From positions 62,001 through 126,000 of IMG/VR virus record IMGVR_UViG_3300009177_000028: 64,000 nucleotides of DNA; one strand, given 5' to 3'. The notes under the pieces were generated by a model. The model was not told where the DNA came from. It made no database searches and saw nothing but the letters and a program-made list of their open reading frames with translations. A program made the position numbers and the translations under genes. Shown one piece after another: positions 1 to 10,577 of the stretch. Position 1 is the stretch's first letter, and the number at the start of each line of letters is the position of its first letter. Source of the DNA: a virus.

Positions 1-3000
1 GTATAATTTTGCCGTCACAAGACTGTCTGACTCGGCAGCCCTTTGGAGCGGCAGCTTATCCAATGTGGTTACTGGCGATCAAGTTAAGCTACTATTGACT
101 ACTGGATCTCCATCAGTCGGAGACCAGGTTGTTATTGACTATACACTTACAATTAATAACTTCTCACAAATTGTCATCGACTACAATAAGGGTGATTACT
201 TTATTGATTATACTTACTTGGCCGATGAAATCATTGTTAGTTATGAGTACGGCGATAACGTATTAGATTTCAGACACAATAGAAATCTACCAGCCAATTC
301 AGAATACTATGTTTCATATAAGGCCGGGGCTTTAAGAGACGCTTTGTTAAAGAATTTTGGTACCTTGGTAAACGTTCCAGAGCTAGCAACATTTGATGTT
401 GACTTTAACCGTGAACGTTATCGCGATGCATTAACGGCCGCCCTTACATCATTCATTCAGGGGCCAACCGTTACGGCTATCAAAAATATCGGTAAAACCA
501 TTTCTCATATTGAGCCAGAAGTAATTGAATCGGCCTTCTTGAATTGGTCTTTGGGAAGTAGCTTGCTTTACCCAGAATCAGTTACTACTACAGGCGCCTA
601 TCAGCTACTACCGGGCAAGTTTGGTAACGGCGCACTTGTTAACTCTTCAGATCAAAGTATTAAGTTTCCAGTTAACTCTAACCTAAGACTAGAAGAAGGA
701 ACTTTTGAAACATGGATTGTTCCACAATGGGATGGTTTAGATAACGATACTAGATTGACCTTCACAGTTCTTAAAGACGGATATGCTATTGCCCCAAACA
801 ATATCTTTATTGGAGCCGCTGAGTATCACCCAGATAGTAATGTTTTCTCTATAGACAAAAGAGGTAACGTAGGTGGCACCCCAAATACCAATAAAGATGG
901 TGTCTTTATTTATTACGATAAGGATATCTCTGGAAGCTTCTTCCGTTGGTATGTTGAAGTCATAGACGGATACGTTAGCCCAGGTAGTTCAACCTATCAA
1001 TTCACAATCTCATCAACTGGTAGCTTCTACGACAGTAAGAGTATGGTTCTACCAAAGCCATCTAACCTAAGCATCTTTACGGGCGCTAGTAGCCTTAGAT
1101 TCACTATTACTGGAGGTTCTGGCGGTATTGATGAGGGAGTTACCTTCGTTTCAGATACCGAACATTATCTATTGGATTTTGGAGAGACTCCATCTAAAAA
1201 TAGATTATCCATTTACAAAGATGTAAGTGGATACATGAACTTCCGTGTATTTGACCGTGAAAAGGCCGCCTCTGTTGTTAGCGCCGATGTCTCTGCCTGG
1301 CATGCTGGAGAGGCTCACCACGTAGCCGCTTCTTGGAAACTAAATACTATTAACGGACGAGATGAAATGCATCTCTTCATCGATGGATTTGAAGTTCCAA
1401 ATATTATTAAGTATGGGCAAAAGCTTCAACCATATCTTCATGAGAAATTTAGAACTGTCAACCCAGAAGAAATTGTAGGTTTGGTTGATCGTGACATTGT
1501 AGCTTCTGTCGATCTTCAGACAATTGCGGGCAACAATACAGTTACCTCTAGCCTTAATTTCAATACATATCAAATTTTCCCAGGAGATACAATCTTTATT
1601 GATGAGGTTGGTTTCTCTTTAACTGGCTATACAATTACTGGAGTTAGCGGGCAAACGTTAACTCTAAGCGCAAGTATGCCGGTTACTATGTCAAGCGGTC
1701 ACTTCTCAATTAATAGAACATCATTTACTGTTACTTCAGATATCGATGTCGCTCCAAATATTGCCGTTACTACCATCCATGCTTTGGTAGATGGATATTT
1801 GAATGGCACTGATATGTCAGGAAGTCTTGGCGGTAATACCGTTACCTCAGCCGGCTCCAATTTCGTAGCTGCTGGCGTTCTACCAGGTTACTTAGTTAGA
1901 ATTGATAATAACTCTTTGGACACTGCATATACCATTTTGTCGGTTGCAGCAAATACATTGACTATTAACACTACACTACCTATCAATTTCACGGGACAGA
2001 GTTTCCAGATTTACTCTAATGAAGAAGAGGAGATCCCAGGCGTCCGAGCCATTCGCCCAGCTTACTCAATCTTTAAGGATGGTTACTTTAATAACATTTT
2101 AACTATTTCAAATGATGTATATGCTAAGGATTTAATCCTAGTAAGAACATTAGGGTTAAACCATAGAAAAGTTAAGAGACAATATTATGTTTGGAGTACC
2201 GGTCAGGAAAACATTCTAATGACCAAGCTGCCACCTCCAATTTCTTTGGATGAAGCAACCATTAGAAAAGTAATCTTACCTTCCAGCCTAGTCGGCCCGT
2301 CTAACTCTACTCTTTCATTAGGAGTATTTACCTCCCCTAATTTCCCAGGAGTATGGTGCTCTAATTCTCAGTATGGAAGAACTCTAAGTGTTAATGTTGC
2401 AGGAAACAATGTAGATTTCTCTACGCCAGTTCAAGTAACTATTAATGGGCAAGTAGGCATCAATACTATTAATGAAACCATTTCTTTCACTGACTATGGT
2501 ATTAAAGATACGGTTAACCAATTTATCAAAGTAAATTATGTTAACGTAGTAGTTAAGCCAATTGTCAGCACTAAAAATGCACTTACCGTTGATGTAAAAG
2601 AAAAGTACACTATTACTTACAGTGAGTCTAGCGGAGAGGTACCAGTAGTTCGTTTCAGCTATCATATTGGTGGCGGCTATGGTCTTTATCAGGTCGGCAC
2701 TAATGCTGTTAGAGATGATAGCTTCTTGTTTAGCAATTTAGATAATACCAACTACCTAATAATTCACACCCCTGCTTCTGTAGCTGGATACTATCAGATT
2801 ACTGGTTTGTCTGAGGATAGACATACCATTTATGTTAACCCAACAACCGCAGCTACCACTTTACCCCTTCCAAGCTTTAGCAATGGAACATATCAAGTAC
2901 TTAACGTAAACTCTTACAGAAGCGGTTTGCAGAACGGGTACTTTACTTTCGAGGCCGCCAAGCTACCTTCTCAAGCCTATTTCCTTAGCCAAGGATTCTA

Positions 3001-4678
3001 TGAGCTAGAATACTTTACTTATACTAGTATCAAGTTTGATCCGGTTAATAGTAAAGCCTACTTGGGTACTGATTTTCATGGCCATCACCAGCTTAATGGT
3101 ATCATTGATCAAGTTAAGATCTATTCAAATATGTTGACGGACACTCGTATTGGTGAAACTATTCCAGCCAATCAACGATCTATTACAAAAGATTTTAACT
3201 CATTGAAGCCATTGGTAGTTGACAGTAATACTTTGGTCTTAATTGACTTTGATAGTTATCCATTTACTAATAGCGCCAATTACTATATTAATACTAATAA
3301 GAGTAAGGAACATTTCCAGTCTTCAGTAGTTATTAATGAAACTTTTGGAAATAGTTTGGTTATTCTAGATAAGCCAGTTCATTTAGAGAACAATGGTATT
3401 TTAGATACGCAGAAAGAAGGCACCATTGAATTCTGGGTCAACCCATTATTTGACACGGCCAATGACCCAACCGAGAAGTTCTACTTTGATGCTTTTGGAG
3501 CTGTGGTGACAGAAGCCGTAAGCGTCAATAGCACAGCAGTTAAAATTTCTGCCCCCGTCAGTCGAATTTTAAGCGTCAAGCTAAAGAGCGGTGACCCTCG
3601 CATCGATTACTTCGCAGGTGGAAAGATAGAAATTGATACCCAACACGCCACCCAAGAAGAAGTGACTAGTATCGGTACAGGAAGCGCTATTGTTACCAAA
3701 CCAATCTTACAGGTAGTAACAGTCAAGGTAGTAGGTGATTTTGTTGGCACTGATTATTTTGATGGTGGCTCTATTGGTAGTGATTTGAAAACTATCTATT
3801 TAGGCAGACCATTACCAGCCAGCAATTTACCATTAGTTGTTACCTATCAGACAACAGAAAACAAGAACGTTACCTTAAATACTCAAGTAATTAGGTTAAA
3901 TAAGAAACTACCATATCAGAACTCCCATGTTGTAGTTAACTACATTCCTAAGGGTCTTCAGGGAGATAGAATCTCTATCTTCAAAGATAGGGTGGGCTAC
4001 ATCAATTTTGCCATCTTTGCCTCAGGCACCAACTATGTGGTTAGGGCTCCAACTCGCTGGGCCAGAAACACTTGGCACAGAGTTAAGGCCAGCTACAAGA
4101 TCAATGGTGGAATTGGCGCCGATGAAATGAGATTGTTCTTAGACGGCTATGAGTATACGGATGTAACCTTTGGTTCTGGTACCGTATTCGGGCAGTATCC
4201 ATTTGTCTGGGGCTCAGCCATGCCGGGCGATGTTCCAGGAACTGACGGATATGGTTTGATGGAAACCATTAAATTCAAAGACTCAATCAATGATTTGTAC
4301 ATTGGGTCCGAGTTTTCTGGTCAATCCCCAATTTTTAGCTTAATAGATAATTTTAGAATCAGCAATGTTTCTAGACCTATCTATGCTCCATATGGAGAGC
4401 CAATAGACATCAACTTTAGTACCAATTTGAGCACCGTCATCCCAGTTACTCAGGACTTGTTCACTACATATCTAAGTGATTTCGATGAAATAATCTCTCT
4501 AAACGATGATTTTGCTATCTTAAAGAACAGGAAAACAGGACTATTTGATTTTTCAGTTAATATTTTAGATTCTTTTGGTATAGTAAAAGATAACATTAAG
4601 AGTCAAGAAGCATTAGAGAAGCTAATAAAGGTACTCAAGCCTGCTAACTCTAGGGTATTTATCCAGTATATTAGGTGA
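1..4678 (+). CDS. Large virion appendage protein with two LamG-like domains (5' partial)
   Basis: The reading frame is open to the left window edge, so the GTG at 65 is probably internal and the true start lies outside. Numbered from that GTG, residues about 200-460 and 1070-1465 each look like a concanavalin/LamG jelly-roll: FGNGALV or FGNSLVI lead-ins, a GT(F/I)E(T/F)W strand, W(H)(R/H)VAASWK-like strands, and DEMHLFIDG or DEMRLFLDG. The second ends in an LIDNFRISNVSRP strand. Between them sit two related beta segments of about 70 residues (about 1510-1725 and 1815-2025), both with a GNTVTS core. The C-terminus (VFIQYIR) ends 8 bp before the next gene. LamG folds in phage proteins often bind sugars or stabilise fibres, so a baseplate or fibre role is inferred. 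No enzymatic motif is seen. Confidence 0.88.
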   Translation, partial: YNFAVTRLSDSAALWSGSLSNVVTGDQVKLLLTTGSPSVGDQVVIDYTLTINNFSQIVIDYNKGDYFIDYTYLADEIIVSYEYGDNVLDFRHNRNLPANSEYYVSYKAGALRDALLKNFGTLVNVPELATFDVDFNRERYRDALTAALTSFIQGPTVTAIKNIGKTISHIEPEVIESAFLNWSLGSSLLYPESVTTTGAYQLLPGKFGNGALVNSSDQSIKFPVNSNLRLEEGTFETWIVPQWDGLDNDTRLTFTVLKDGYAIAPNNIFIGAAEYHPDSNVFSIDKRGNVGGTPNTNKDGVFIYYDKDISGSFFRWYVEVIDGYVSPGSSTYQFTISSTGSFYDSKSMVLPKPSNLSIFTGASSLRFTITGGSGGIDEGVTFVSDTEHYLLDFGETPSKNRLSIYKDVSGYMNFRVFDREKAASVVSADVSAWHAGEAHHVAASWKLNTINGRDEMHLFIDGFEVPNIIKYGQKLQPYLHEKFRTVNPEEIVGLVDRDIVASVDLQTIAGNNTVTSSLNFNTYQIFPGDTIFIDEVGFSLTGYTITGVSGQTLTLSASMPVTMSSGHFSINRTSFTVTSDIDVAPNIAVTTIHALVDGYLNGTDMSGSLGGNTVTSAGSNFVAAGVLPGYLVRIDNNSLDTAYTILSVAANTLTINTTLPINFTGQSFQIYSNEEEEIPGVRAIRPAYSIFKDGYFNNILTISNDVYAKDLILVRTLGLNHRKVKRQYYVWSTGQENILMTKLPPPISLDEATIRKVILPSSLVGPSNSTLSLGVFTSPNFPGVWCSNSQYGRTLSVNVAGNNVDFSTPVQVTINGQVGINTINETISFTDYGIKDTVNQFIKVNYVNVVVKPIVSTKNALTVDVKEKYTITYSESSGEVPVVRFSYHIGGGYGLYQVGTNAVRDDSFLFSNLDNTNYLIIHTPASVAGYYQITGLSEDRHTIYVNPTTAATTLPLPSFSNGTYQVLNVNSYRSGLQNGYFTFEAAKLPSQAYFLSQGFYELEYFTYTSIKFDPVNSKAYLGTDFHGHHQLNGIIDQVKIYSNMLTDTRIGETIPANQRSITKDFNSLKPLVVDSNTLVLIDFDSYPFTNSANYYINTNKSKEHFQSSVVINETFGNSLVILDKPVHLENNGILDTQKEGTIEFWVNPLFDTANDPTEKFYFDAFGAVVTEAVSVNSTAVKISAPVSRILSVKLKSGDPRIDYFAGGKIEIDTQHATQEEVTSIGTGSAIVTKPILQVVTVKVVGDFVGTDYFDGGSIGSDLKTIYLGRPLPASNLPLVVTYQTTENKNVTLNTQVIRLNKKLPYQNSHVVVNYIPKGLQGDRISIFKDRVGYINFAIFASGTNYVVRAPTRWARNTWHRVKASYKINGGIGADEMRLFLDGYEYTDVTFGSGTVFGQYPFVWGSAMPGDVPGTDGYGLMETIKFKDSINDLYIGSEFSGQSPIFSLIDNFRISNVSRPIYAPYGEPIDINFSTNLSTVIPVTQDLFTTYLSDFDEIISLNDDFAILKNRKTGLFDFSVNILDSFGIVKDNIKSQEALEKLIKVLKPANSRVFIQYIR

Positions 4679-4686
4679 GATAGAAT

Positions 4687-7600
4687 ATGACCAAACGCAC
4701 CCCCGTATCTGCCCAAAAGAATATTTGGTTCGATGCCCAACAGGTAGACGACTCAGACTTAACTTTAGAGCAAGATTTTAACGATACAGTTGAATCTGCC
4801 ACCATCAATAACCATGTTGGTACTGGTGTACTTCCAGAAGTTTTGGTTCAAAATGTGTTGTTTGACTCGGAGGATGTACAGGGTTTCTTGGACGGATTGG
4901 CCATTTCCCCTCAAAGTCAGCCAGCCGACAATAATCTAGGAAATCAACTAGAAATCACCCTAACTGGCTCACTAGCCGCTAGCCGCAAGGCAGTCAAGGT
5001 GGCCGTTATTGGTTTAGATTTCCAAAGCAATTTACAATACGAGACCTTTACTTTTAGGACTAATGAAGTTCAAGTTGGTCGTAAACACTTTGCCAAGCTT
5101 TTAGTTCTTCTATTTAACGATTTTATTGGCGACCCAGACTTATCCCTTAATTTGGGCGGTCATTTGGTTATCAGAGAAGCTCGCCCAATGTCTCTTTCCC
5201 GTGCCCCTATCATGGCTGCCCAGGACCAAGAGCCTAATCTATTTTTCAGAGACTTTTTTATTGATGGGTTTAGTACTTTAACCTCTCTACTTCAAAACGC
5301 ATTACCACTTTACAATATTGATGCGCTTGATCTTAGAACGGGTGATGTTGATAAGAAAATTTTACTTAATGGCGATGTAACTACCCAGATTGGTGAAAAG
5401 TTTTTAGCCACCACCAATAATATTCAGAAAATCACTTTACTTCTTTCTGTAAGAAACACTGAAGTTGGTTCGGAAACTGACCTTACTTGGAACGGCGACA
5501 TTATTCTAAGCATCTACCCACTTCAATCTAGCGTAGATTGTCCCGGTGATATTGCGCCAACTCTTCCAATTGACTTCTCTCCATCTAATATCCCTGTAGC
5601 TCAGGTAAGCACCAACTATGCTACCCTACTAGCTTCTGGTATTGTATTGGATTCTGTGCCACAACCTATTGACTTTGTCTTCAGTAATAGTCCAGTAGCG
5701 GGCGGCAACGTTCTTGAAACCGGAACCTACTATGCCTTAGCTCTTAAGAGAAGCGGTTCAGCCAATAAGTGCGATATTCTAATCGATGTTGGTAGCGCGC
5801 TAACAGAAGAATCAAGACTTACCACCTTTACCGGATCACTTTGGATTGATATCCTAGATGAGCAACTTTGGTTCCAGATTTGGACCGATGCAGCTAAGGT
5901 CTCAGATGGGCAGGCTTATGAGTCAGGTCATGGAATTATTGTTCCTAAGACCATTCAAGATTCATCTACTTTAACTACGACTGATTATTGTAAAGATGGA
6001 ATTCAGTTCGTAGGCAATAGCGTTTATCGTGCCGTTGTATCTGCCGTTACCGAAGAGAGCGTTCCTGTTCCAGATCAAAGAACTGGCAATCCAGTCTTGA
6101 CTCGTCAGCAATTCGTTCCTGATATCCAATTACTTAACAATATTGATATTGCCAATCTAGAGGTTGCCTCCGAACCGCTAATGTTAGGGGCAATTGCAGA
6201 TAAAAACAGAAAATTCTTTGATGCATTCTCCTCATTAATAAGTGCCAAGCTTTACAGCGCAACATTTGTTCAGGATGAATTGATTATTAAAATTATTGAT
6301 GATCCAACGGATACTACTCGTTACGATACATCTGTTGTAAGCTTGCAGAGCAATCTATTAAATGGTGATTTTATTGGTGCCAAGATTACACCTAATGCTA
6401 ATAACTCTACTATTGTTTACAGGATCGCTGACGCAAAGCTATGCACCTATATTTTAGGCGATGTTGACGGAGACGGCCTTATCACATTAGAGGATTTAGA
6501 TCTTCTAAACTCTTATTTGAATGTCGACTTAACTACAGGATTAGCGCTTAACAGTGTTGTTGTAACTGATGGTATTACTACTACTTATTCTAATGGTTAT
6601 CTAAATAAGATTCAACCATTCACCAATTTATTTAGCGTAGAATTCCAGCTTATTGACTCTGATGGTTATGTGGTTGCTTCCGGTACTGACGGAGTAATGA
6701 TTGCTAATCCAAATGATGAGCGTTTGGCCCAGTTTACCAGCGCTACAGTTTCCTTTAGTACTATCGTAGGTCTCAGTTCTTATACATTTATTATTAATGC
6801 ACCTGGCAACGATGCTAATCATGGTGGATTTGAAATCGTTAGCGTAGATTCTACTAGTGACGTTATTACTATTAGAAAAGTAATATTGAGTGGAGATTCC
6901 ATTAGTCAAATGCTTAGAGCAGATATTGACGGAGATTTCCATATCACTAATATCGATGGTTATTTACTACAAGAATATATTGATCGTGCAGTTTTAACTA
7001 CATCTCCAACAACCGTTTATCCGGCCCCATCTACCAACCCTTATACTAAGATTGGTAATACCTTCAATGTAATTAGATTCAAACTAGAACAATTCGTTGA
7101 TAGAACGGACGACTATACTTCTGTAGGCAGCGGAAGATCGGATGCAGTCCATCCGCGCCCAGATATGTTCATTGGAGATGGCTACTTCTCTAATCACGAC
7201 TTCGTAGCATCTCCAGTTCCTATTTTAATTCAAAAGCAATTGACTTGGGACGAATCGTTAATCGTAACGAATAACCATCCAAAATTGGTTCCAAGTATTT
7301 TCACCACCTTAACTGGCTTCGAAAAGAATGAATGTGAGTTAGATGGCATTAGCTGTAGCGTATATGGAATACCACCTGATTTTGATCCAGGTCGAGTAGA
7401 CTTCTTTGTACCAAATAATTTGATTATTGGTGAGGGCGGTGAAATTCAGAGACCAGACGGATATTTCTATAAGGTAGACTTCGAAGTAGGAACTATCGTA
7501 CTAGAAATTCCAGATGGATTGTTTGGGTCCGAAAGAACCATTAACATCCTTGATGATTTTATTTCTGACTACACTGGTCATGGCGTTACTCGTCTTGGCT

Positions 7601-8703
7601 TCCCAGCTATGAGATTTGCAGATTGCAGTTTCGTTCAAGCTGATGCATTAGCCAAAGACCAACTAAGATTCTCAGTATCTGTACAGTCATTTTCTCCAAA
7701 TACCAATGGATTAGATATTGACGGTTACGCTGGAGTTATCGTAGATGGTAAGATGGGTGTTTCTGTCGACTATGCTACCGGTTTATTGACTTTGAACTTT
7801 ACTAACCTATACCAAGATGCTGTTCTAGAAACTTTGAGTACCAAGGTTCAGGTCCATGTCTTCTTAAAGAAGGGTGGATTTAACAACAGACCACTATTCA
7901 TCGACTCAACTAAAGTTCAGAACATGTTGAAGCTGATCAGTGTCTTTAGCGGCGCCAATGTTGGAGGCCCATCCGCTCTAGTTCAACTAGAGGCAGATGT
8001 AAGTGGCATCTTACCTATCATCCACGGTGGTACTGGTCTAGATGCAGTTGGCCCATTCGGTACAGTCCTTACCAGCAATGGTAGCGGACTTAGTTACCAA
8101 TTCGTTAACAGTCTTCTAAACGTTATCTCATTCTCAACTGGAATTGCCTCTGCTGATAGAGTACCAAAAACAGATGGTTATGGATTCTTAGACCCAAGTT
8201 TCTACTACAAGAACCCAGTTTATATTTCCGCTGTGGCTGGAACATATTCCCATGACGGATACACGCCATCTACTATTGGTGCCTTCATGTTTAGGTTTGA
8301 TAATTATATTCTAGAAGGACTTGAGAGTATTAAATTAGAGTGCATTCTAGAGAGCACGAATGCTGCCAATACGGCGGGCATTCAGTTGTTCAACGTAAAT
8401 ACACATACCTACTTGAACTTAACCGGACCAAGTGCAGCTTTGACTACAACCAACGTCTCCGCAACCTTCTTGACATCCCAAGATATTAAGACTCAACTTT
8501 CTGCTGGTGCCACTAACTTCATTTATGAAATTCATTTGAACCTAAGTCCATCAGCTCCTGGTACTGATACCGCTATTTGCAAAATGGCTAGATTAGTAAT
8601 GACTTACAATAATCTAACCTTGAACGGATCCAGTGCAATTGCACCTCCAACGTCTCATAGCTACAACTTTGTACCGTTCTTGCCATCCCCAACCCCATCC
8701 TAA
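4687..8703 (+). CDS. Large virion appendage protein with two dockerin/EF-hand-like loops
   Basis: This 1338-residue protein starts at an ATG 8 bp after the preceding stop and is likely co-transcribed with it. The N-terminal 200 residues resemble no family I can name. Two calcium-loop motifs are visible. Loop 1 has Asp592, Asp594, Asp596, Thr600 and Asp603. Loop 2 has Asp746, Asp748, Asp750, Thr754 and Asp757. Both are followed by a dockerin-like helix (LNSYL, LLQEYI). About 125 residues of beta-rich sequence separate them, unlike the close pair of classical dockerins. The last 200 residues contain a beta domain whose end (AICKMARLVMTY) matches the repeated domain of the fibre gene at 60163-61407 (VICRNARIEITY). 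A structural tail role is inferred. Confidence 0.88.
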   Translation: MTKRTPVSAQKNIWFDAQQVDDSDLTLEQDFNDTVESATINNHVGTGVLPEVLVQNVLFDSEDVQGFLDGLAISPQSQPADNNLGNQLEITLTGSLAASRKAVKVAVIGLDFQSNLQYETFTFRTNEVQVGRKHFAKLLVLLFNDFIGDPDLSLNLGGHLVIREARPMSLSRAPIMAAQDQEPNLFFRDFFIDGFSTLTSLLQNALPLYNIDALDLRTGDVDKKILLNGDVTTQIGEKFLATTNNIQKITLLLSVRNTEVGSETDLTWNGDIILSIYPLQSSVDCPGDIAPTLPIDFSPSNIPVAQVSTNYATLLASGIVLDSVPQPIDFVFSNSPVAGGNVLETGTYYALALKRSGSANKCDILIDVGSALTEESRLTTFTGSLWIDILDEQLWFQIWTDAAKVSDGQAYESGHGIIVPKTIQDSSTLTTTDYCKDGIQFVGNSVYRAVVSAVTEESVPVPDQRTGNPVLTRQQFVPDIQLLNNIDIANLEVASEPLMLGAIADKNRKFFDAFSSLISAKLYSATFVQDELIIKIIDDPTDTTRYDTSVVSLQSNLLNGDFIGAKITPNANNSTIVYRIADAKLCTYILGDVDGDGLITLEDLDLLNSYLNVDLTTGLALNSVVVTDGITTTYSNGYLNKIQPFTNLFSVEFQLIDSDGYVVASGTDGVMIANPNDERLAQFTSATVSFSTIVGLSSYTFIINAPGNDANHGGFEIVSVDSTSDVITIRKVILSGDSISQMLRADIDGDFHITNIDGYLLQEYIDRAVLTTSPTTVYPAPSTNPYTKIGNTFNVIRFKLEQFVDRTDDYTSVGSGRSDAVHPRPDMFIGDGYFSNHDFVASPVPILIQKQLTWDESLIVTNNHPKLVPSIFTTLTGFEKNECELDGISCSVYGIPPDFDPGRVDFFVPNNLIIGEGGEIQRPDGYFYKVDFEVGTIVLEIPDGLFGSERTINILDDFISDYTGHGVTRLGFPAMRFADCSFVQADALAKDQLRFSVSVQSFSPNTNGLDIDGYAGVIVDGKMGVSVDYATGLLTLNFTNLYQDAVLETLSTKVQVHVFLKKGGFNNRPLFIDSTKVQNMLKLISVFSGANVGGPSALVQLEADVSGILPIIHGGTGLDAVGPFGTVLTSNGSGLSYQFVNSLLNVISFSTGIASADRVPKTDGYGFLDPSFYYKNPVYISAVAGTYSHDGYTPSTIGAFMFRFDNYILEGLESIKLECILESTNAANTAGIQLFNVNTHTYLNLTGPSAALTTTNVSATFLTSQDIKTQLSAGATNFIYEIHLNLSPSAPGTDTAICKMARLVMTYNNLTLNGSSAIAPPTSHSYNFVPFLPSPTPS

Positions 8704-8715
8704 TGAAATAGGGGC

Positions 8716-8743
8716 TTGACAAGTATTTTTGGCAATTTACATT
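8716..8743 (+). promoter_or_regulatory. Putative sigma70-like promoter
   Basis: A perfect TTGACA lies at 8716-8721. Sixteen bases later TACATT (8738-8743) matches four of six positions of a -10 box. A transcript would start close to the ATG at 8750, so the mRNA could be nearly leaderless. It lies in the only gap between the large virion genes and the sugar locus, a sensible operon boundary. Confidence 0.45.
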
Positions 8744-8749
8744 GCGAGC

Positions 8750-9439
8750 ATGCTTTATTTACGTAAACTTTTAAAGTTACCGAGTCCCGCTGACCTTGGG
8801 TGGTCAGAATACAATGCCTTACCTTCTAGAGAGTGGACGCCCGATTGTGAGGGGCCAACCTGGGAAGACTGGCACGTAGAGGTGAAGAAGCTTCACCCAA
8901 TCAAATACTTCATCGCTGAAACTATGGGCGATTTTCTTCGCTATAAAATTTGGCTGCGATTTACTCGTCCCTTTACTAAGGCGCATTACTGGTTTGTCTC
9001 GCATTTTATCCCGAGCCGCCGCTATCATATGCTCGACCTCAGGCAAGAAGGCGGCTATCGTTATGGCTGGAATGATGTGCCTGAGAAGATGCTTTATGCC
9101 ATGTTCAATTTGCTGGGAGAATATCTCAATAAAGAGGAGCCCCACGATTTAACCCAGTGGCACACACGTGAGGAGATCAATGCTGATGCTGGGCTGAAGG
9201 CTCAGCAGGATGCTATTGATGAAGCCCGTGCTATCTATGAATGGTGGATTGTGGGCAGGAAAACTGAGCAGCATAATCATGACCAAATGCAACATCTGTG
9301 GTGGTCGGCTAAGAAGGATAACCATCCTTTACAGGAAGAATACTGGAAAAAGCTCCGTCAGATGGATGATGACATGGAAACTAAGACTGATGAAATGATT
9401 GCTAGGCTAATGAAAATTAGACGAACTTTATGGACCTGA
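8750..9439 (+). CDS. Unknown Trp/Tyr-rich cytosolic protein
   Basis: I place the start at ATG 8750. A TTG at 8729 is in frame but lies inside the putative promoter. The protein has about 229 residues, is rich in Trp, Tyr, Arg and charged residues, and has no signal peptide or clear membrane helix. The C-terminal third is helical and charged (many Glu, Lys, Met) and could form a coiled coil. It is the first gene of a run leading into glycosyltransferases. No family is recognised and no function is assigned. Confidence 0.8.
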   Translation: MLYLRKLLKLPSPADLGWSEYNALPSREWTPDCEGPTWEDWHVEVKKLHPIKYFIAETMGDFLRYKIWLRFTRPFTKAHYWFVSHFIPSRRYHMLDLRQEGGYRYGWNDVPEKMLYAMFNLLGEYLNKEEPHDLTQWHTREEINADAGLKAQQDAIDEARAIYEWWIVGRKTEQHNHDQMQHLWWSAKKDNHPLQEEYWKKLRQMDDDMETKTDEMIARLMKIRRTLWT

Positions 9440-9452
9440 TATAGAAAGGTTC

Positions 9453-10577
9453 ATGAAGATATGTTGGTTTGGATTCCTAGGAAAAAATCATAGTTGGTCA
9501 ATTGTCGCTCAGAACATCTCTAGAGAATTAGTTAAATTAGGACATAAGGTTGATTTATTCTCTACTAATGGAGATTTACATTTCCCCGATGATCTAAGAC
9601 CTTATTTAAAGGGATTTGTTAAAGAGGGCGAACCTATTAGTATAGATATGTTAAACTCTAAACTAGAGGAAACATATGATATGCAATTATCATATACTGC
9701 ATTACGTAATTTCTGTAATTACTTTTTGCGTGGTGATAAGAATAGATTTGGTATTTGGAATTATGAAACTACAGTTCTTCCTAAAGCATTTGCTAAATAT
9801 GCTTTATGTGTAGATAAAGTTTGCCCTTCTTCCAATTTTTCAAAGAAGATTTTCACTGACAATGGAATGCCAGAAGATCGTCAAGCAATGATAGGGCACG
9901 GAATCCACCTTGATCGATTCCAAAATCTAGGTAAGTATCCATTAAAGACTACTAAAAAGTATAAAATACTTTGCAATATCGCGCAACCGCACCTTAGAAA
10001 GAATATTCCAGGTTTACTTAAGACTTGGGGTAAAGCCTTTACTAAGGCAGATGATGTCTGTTTGGTTCTTAAAATTTCTCGAAAGAGCCCTAATCCATTG
10101 TTTGATGTTCCCTTCAATGAGATTTTTAAAGCTTTCAAGGCCGAGTATAAAAATTGCGCTGAGATTGAAATAATCGATACTTTCATTACCGATATTGAAA
10201 CTCTATATAATTCTTGCGATGTAGTTTGGACTATGTCCCATGCAGAGTGTTTCTGGATGCCGGGCTTAGAAGGGTTTGCCGCTAATAAAGTAGTTGTTTC
10301 TCCCCGCTATGGTGGGCAACTTGATTTCATGAATGACGATAATTCAATTCTAATTGATGGTAAATTAATTAGGGCTGATAACCGAATGCAATATTGGGAG
10401 CCCTCTCCTTATGCTGCGGTGTTTGATCCCGACGTTAATCAAGCAGCGGCCAAATTGAAAGATTTGGTTAAGAACTATGACGATTATCTAAAAAAGTTTT
10501 CCCCTAAAATGCAAGAGATTTTGCCGGATTATTCCTGGACAAAAGTAGCTGAAAGGTTCGTGGCCCTATGTCAATGA
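9453..10577 (+). CDS. GT4-like glycosyltransferase (GT-B fold)
   Basis: The 374-residue protein begins with a Rossmann-like strand (MKICWFGF) and a glycine/serine-rich turn. The C-terminal half carries the retaining GT4 signature: Glu265 and Glu273 form an EX7E motif inside the segment SHAECFWMPGLEGF, which normally contacts the nucleotide-sugar donor. The stretch AQPHLRKNIPGLL matches the usual R/K-containing donor-phosphate region. An AGAAAGG-type ribosome site precedes the ATG. The end overlaps the next glycosyltransferase by 10 bp, so the two are translationally linked. It probably transfers a sugar to a phage or host acceptor. The acceptor (DNA, virion protein or surface polysaccharide) cannot be told. 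Confidence 0.85.
   Translation: MKICWFGFLGKNHSWSIVAQNISRELVKLGHKVDLFSTNGDLHFPDDLRPYLKGFVKEGEPISIDMLNSKLEETYDMQLSYTALRNFCNYFLRGDKNRFGIWNYETTVLPKAFAKYALCVDKVCPSSNFSKKIFTDNGMPEDRQAMIGHGIHLDRFQNLGKYPLKTTKKYKILCNIAQPHLRKNIPGLLKTWGKAFTKADDVCLVLKISRKSPNPLFDVPFNEIFKAFKAEYKNCAEIEIIDTFITDIETLYNSCDVVWTMSHAECFWMPGLEGFAANKVVVSPRYGGQLDFMNDDNSILIDGKLIRADNRMQYWEPSPYAAVFDPDVNQAAAKLKDLVKNYDDYLKKFSPKMQEILPDYSWTKVAERFVALCQ

Noticed and set aside
65-67. GTG as the true start of the first large gene
   Set aside because: The frame is open upstream to the window edge and no ribosome site precedes the GTG, so the gene is treated as 5' partial.
8729-8749. TTG start for the gene ending at 9439
   Set aside because: It lies inside the putative promoter. 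ATG 8750 is in frame and better placed.
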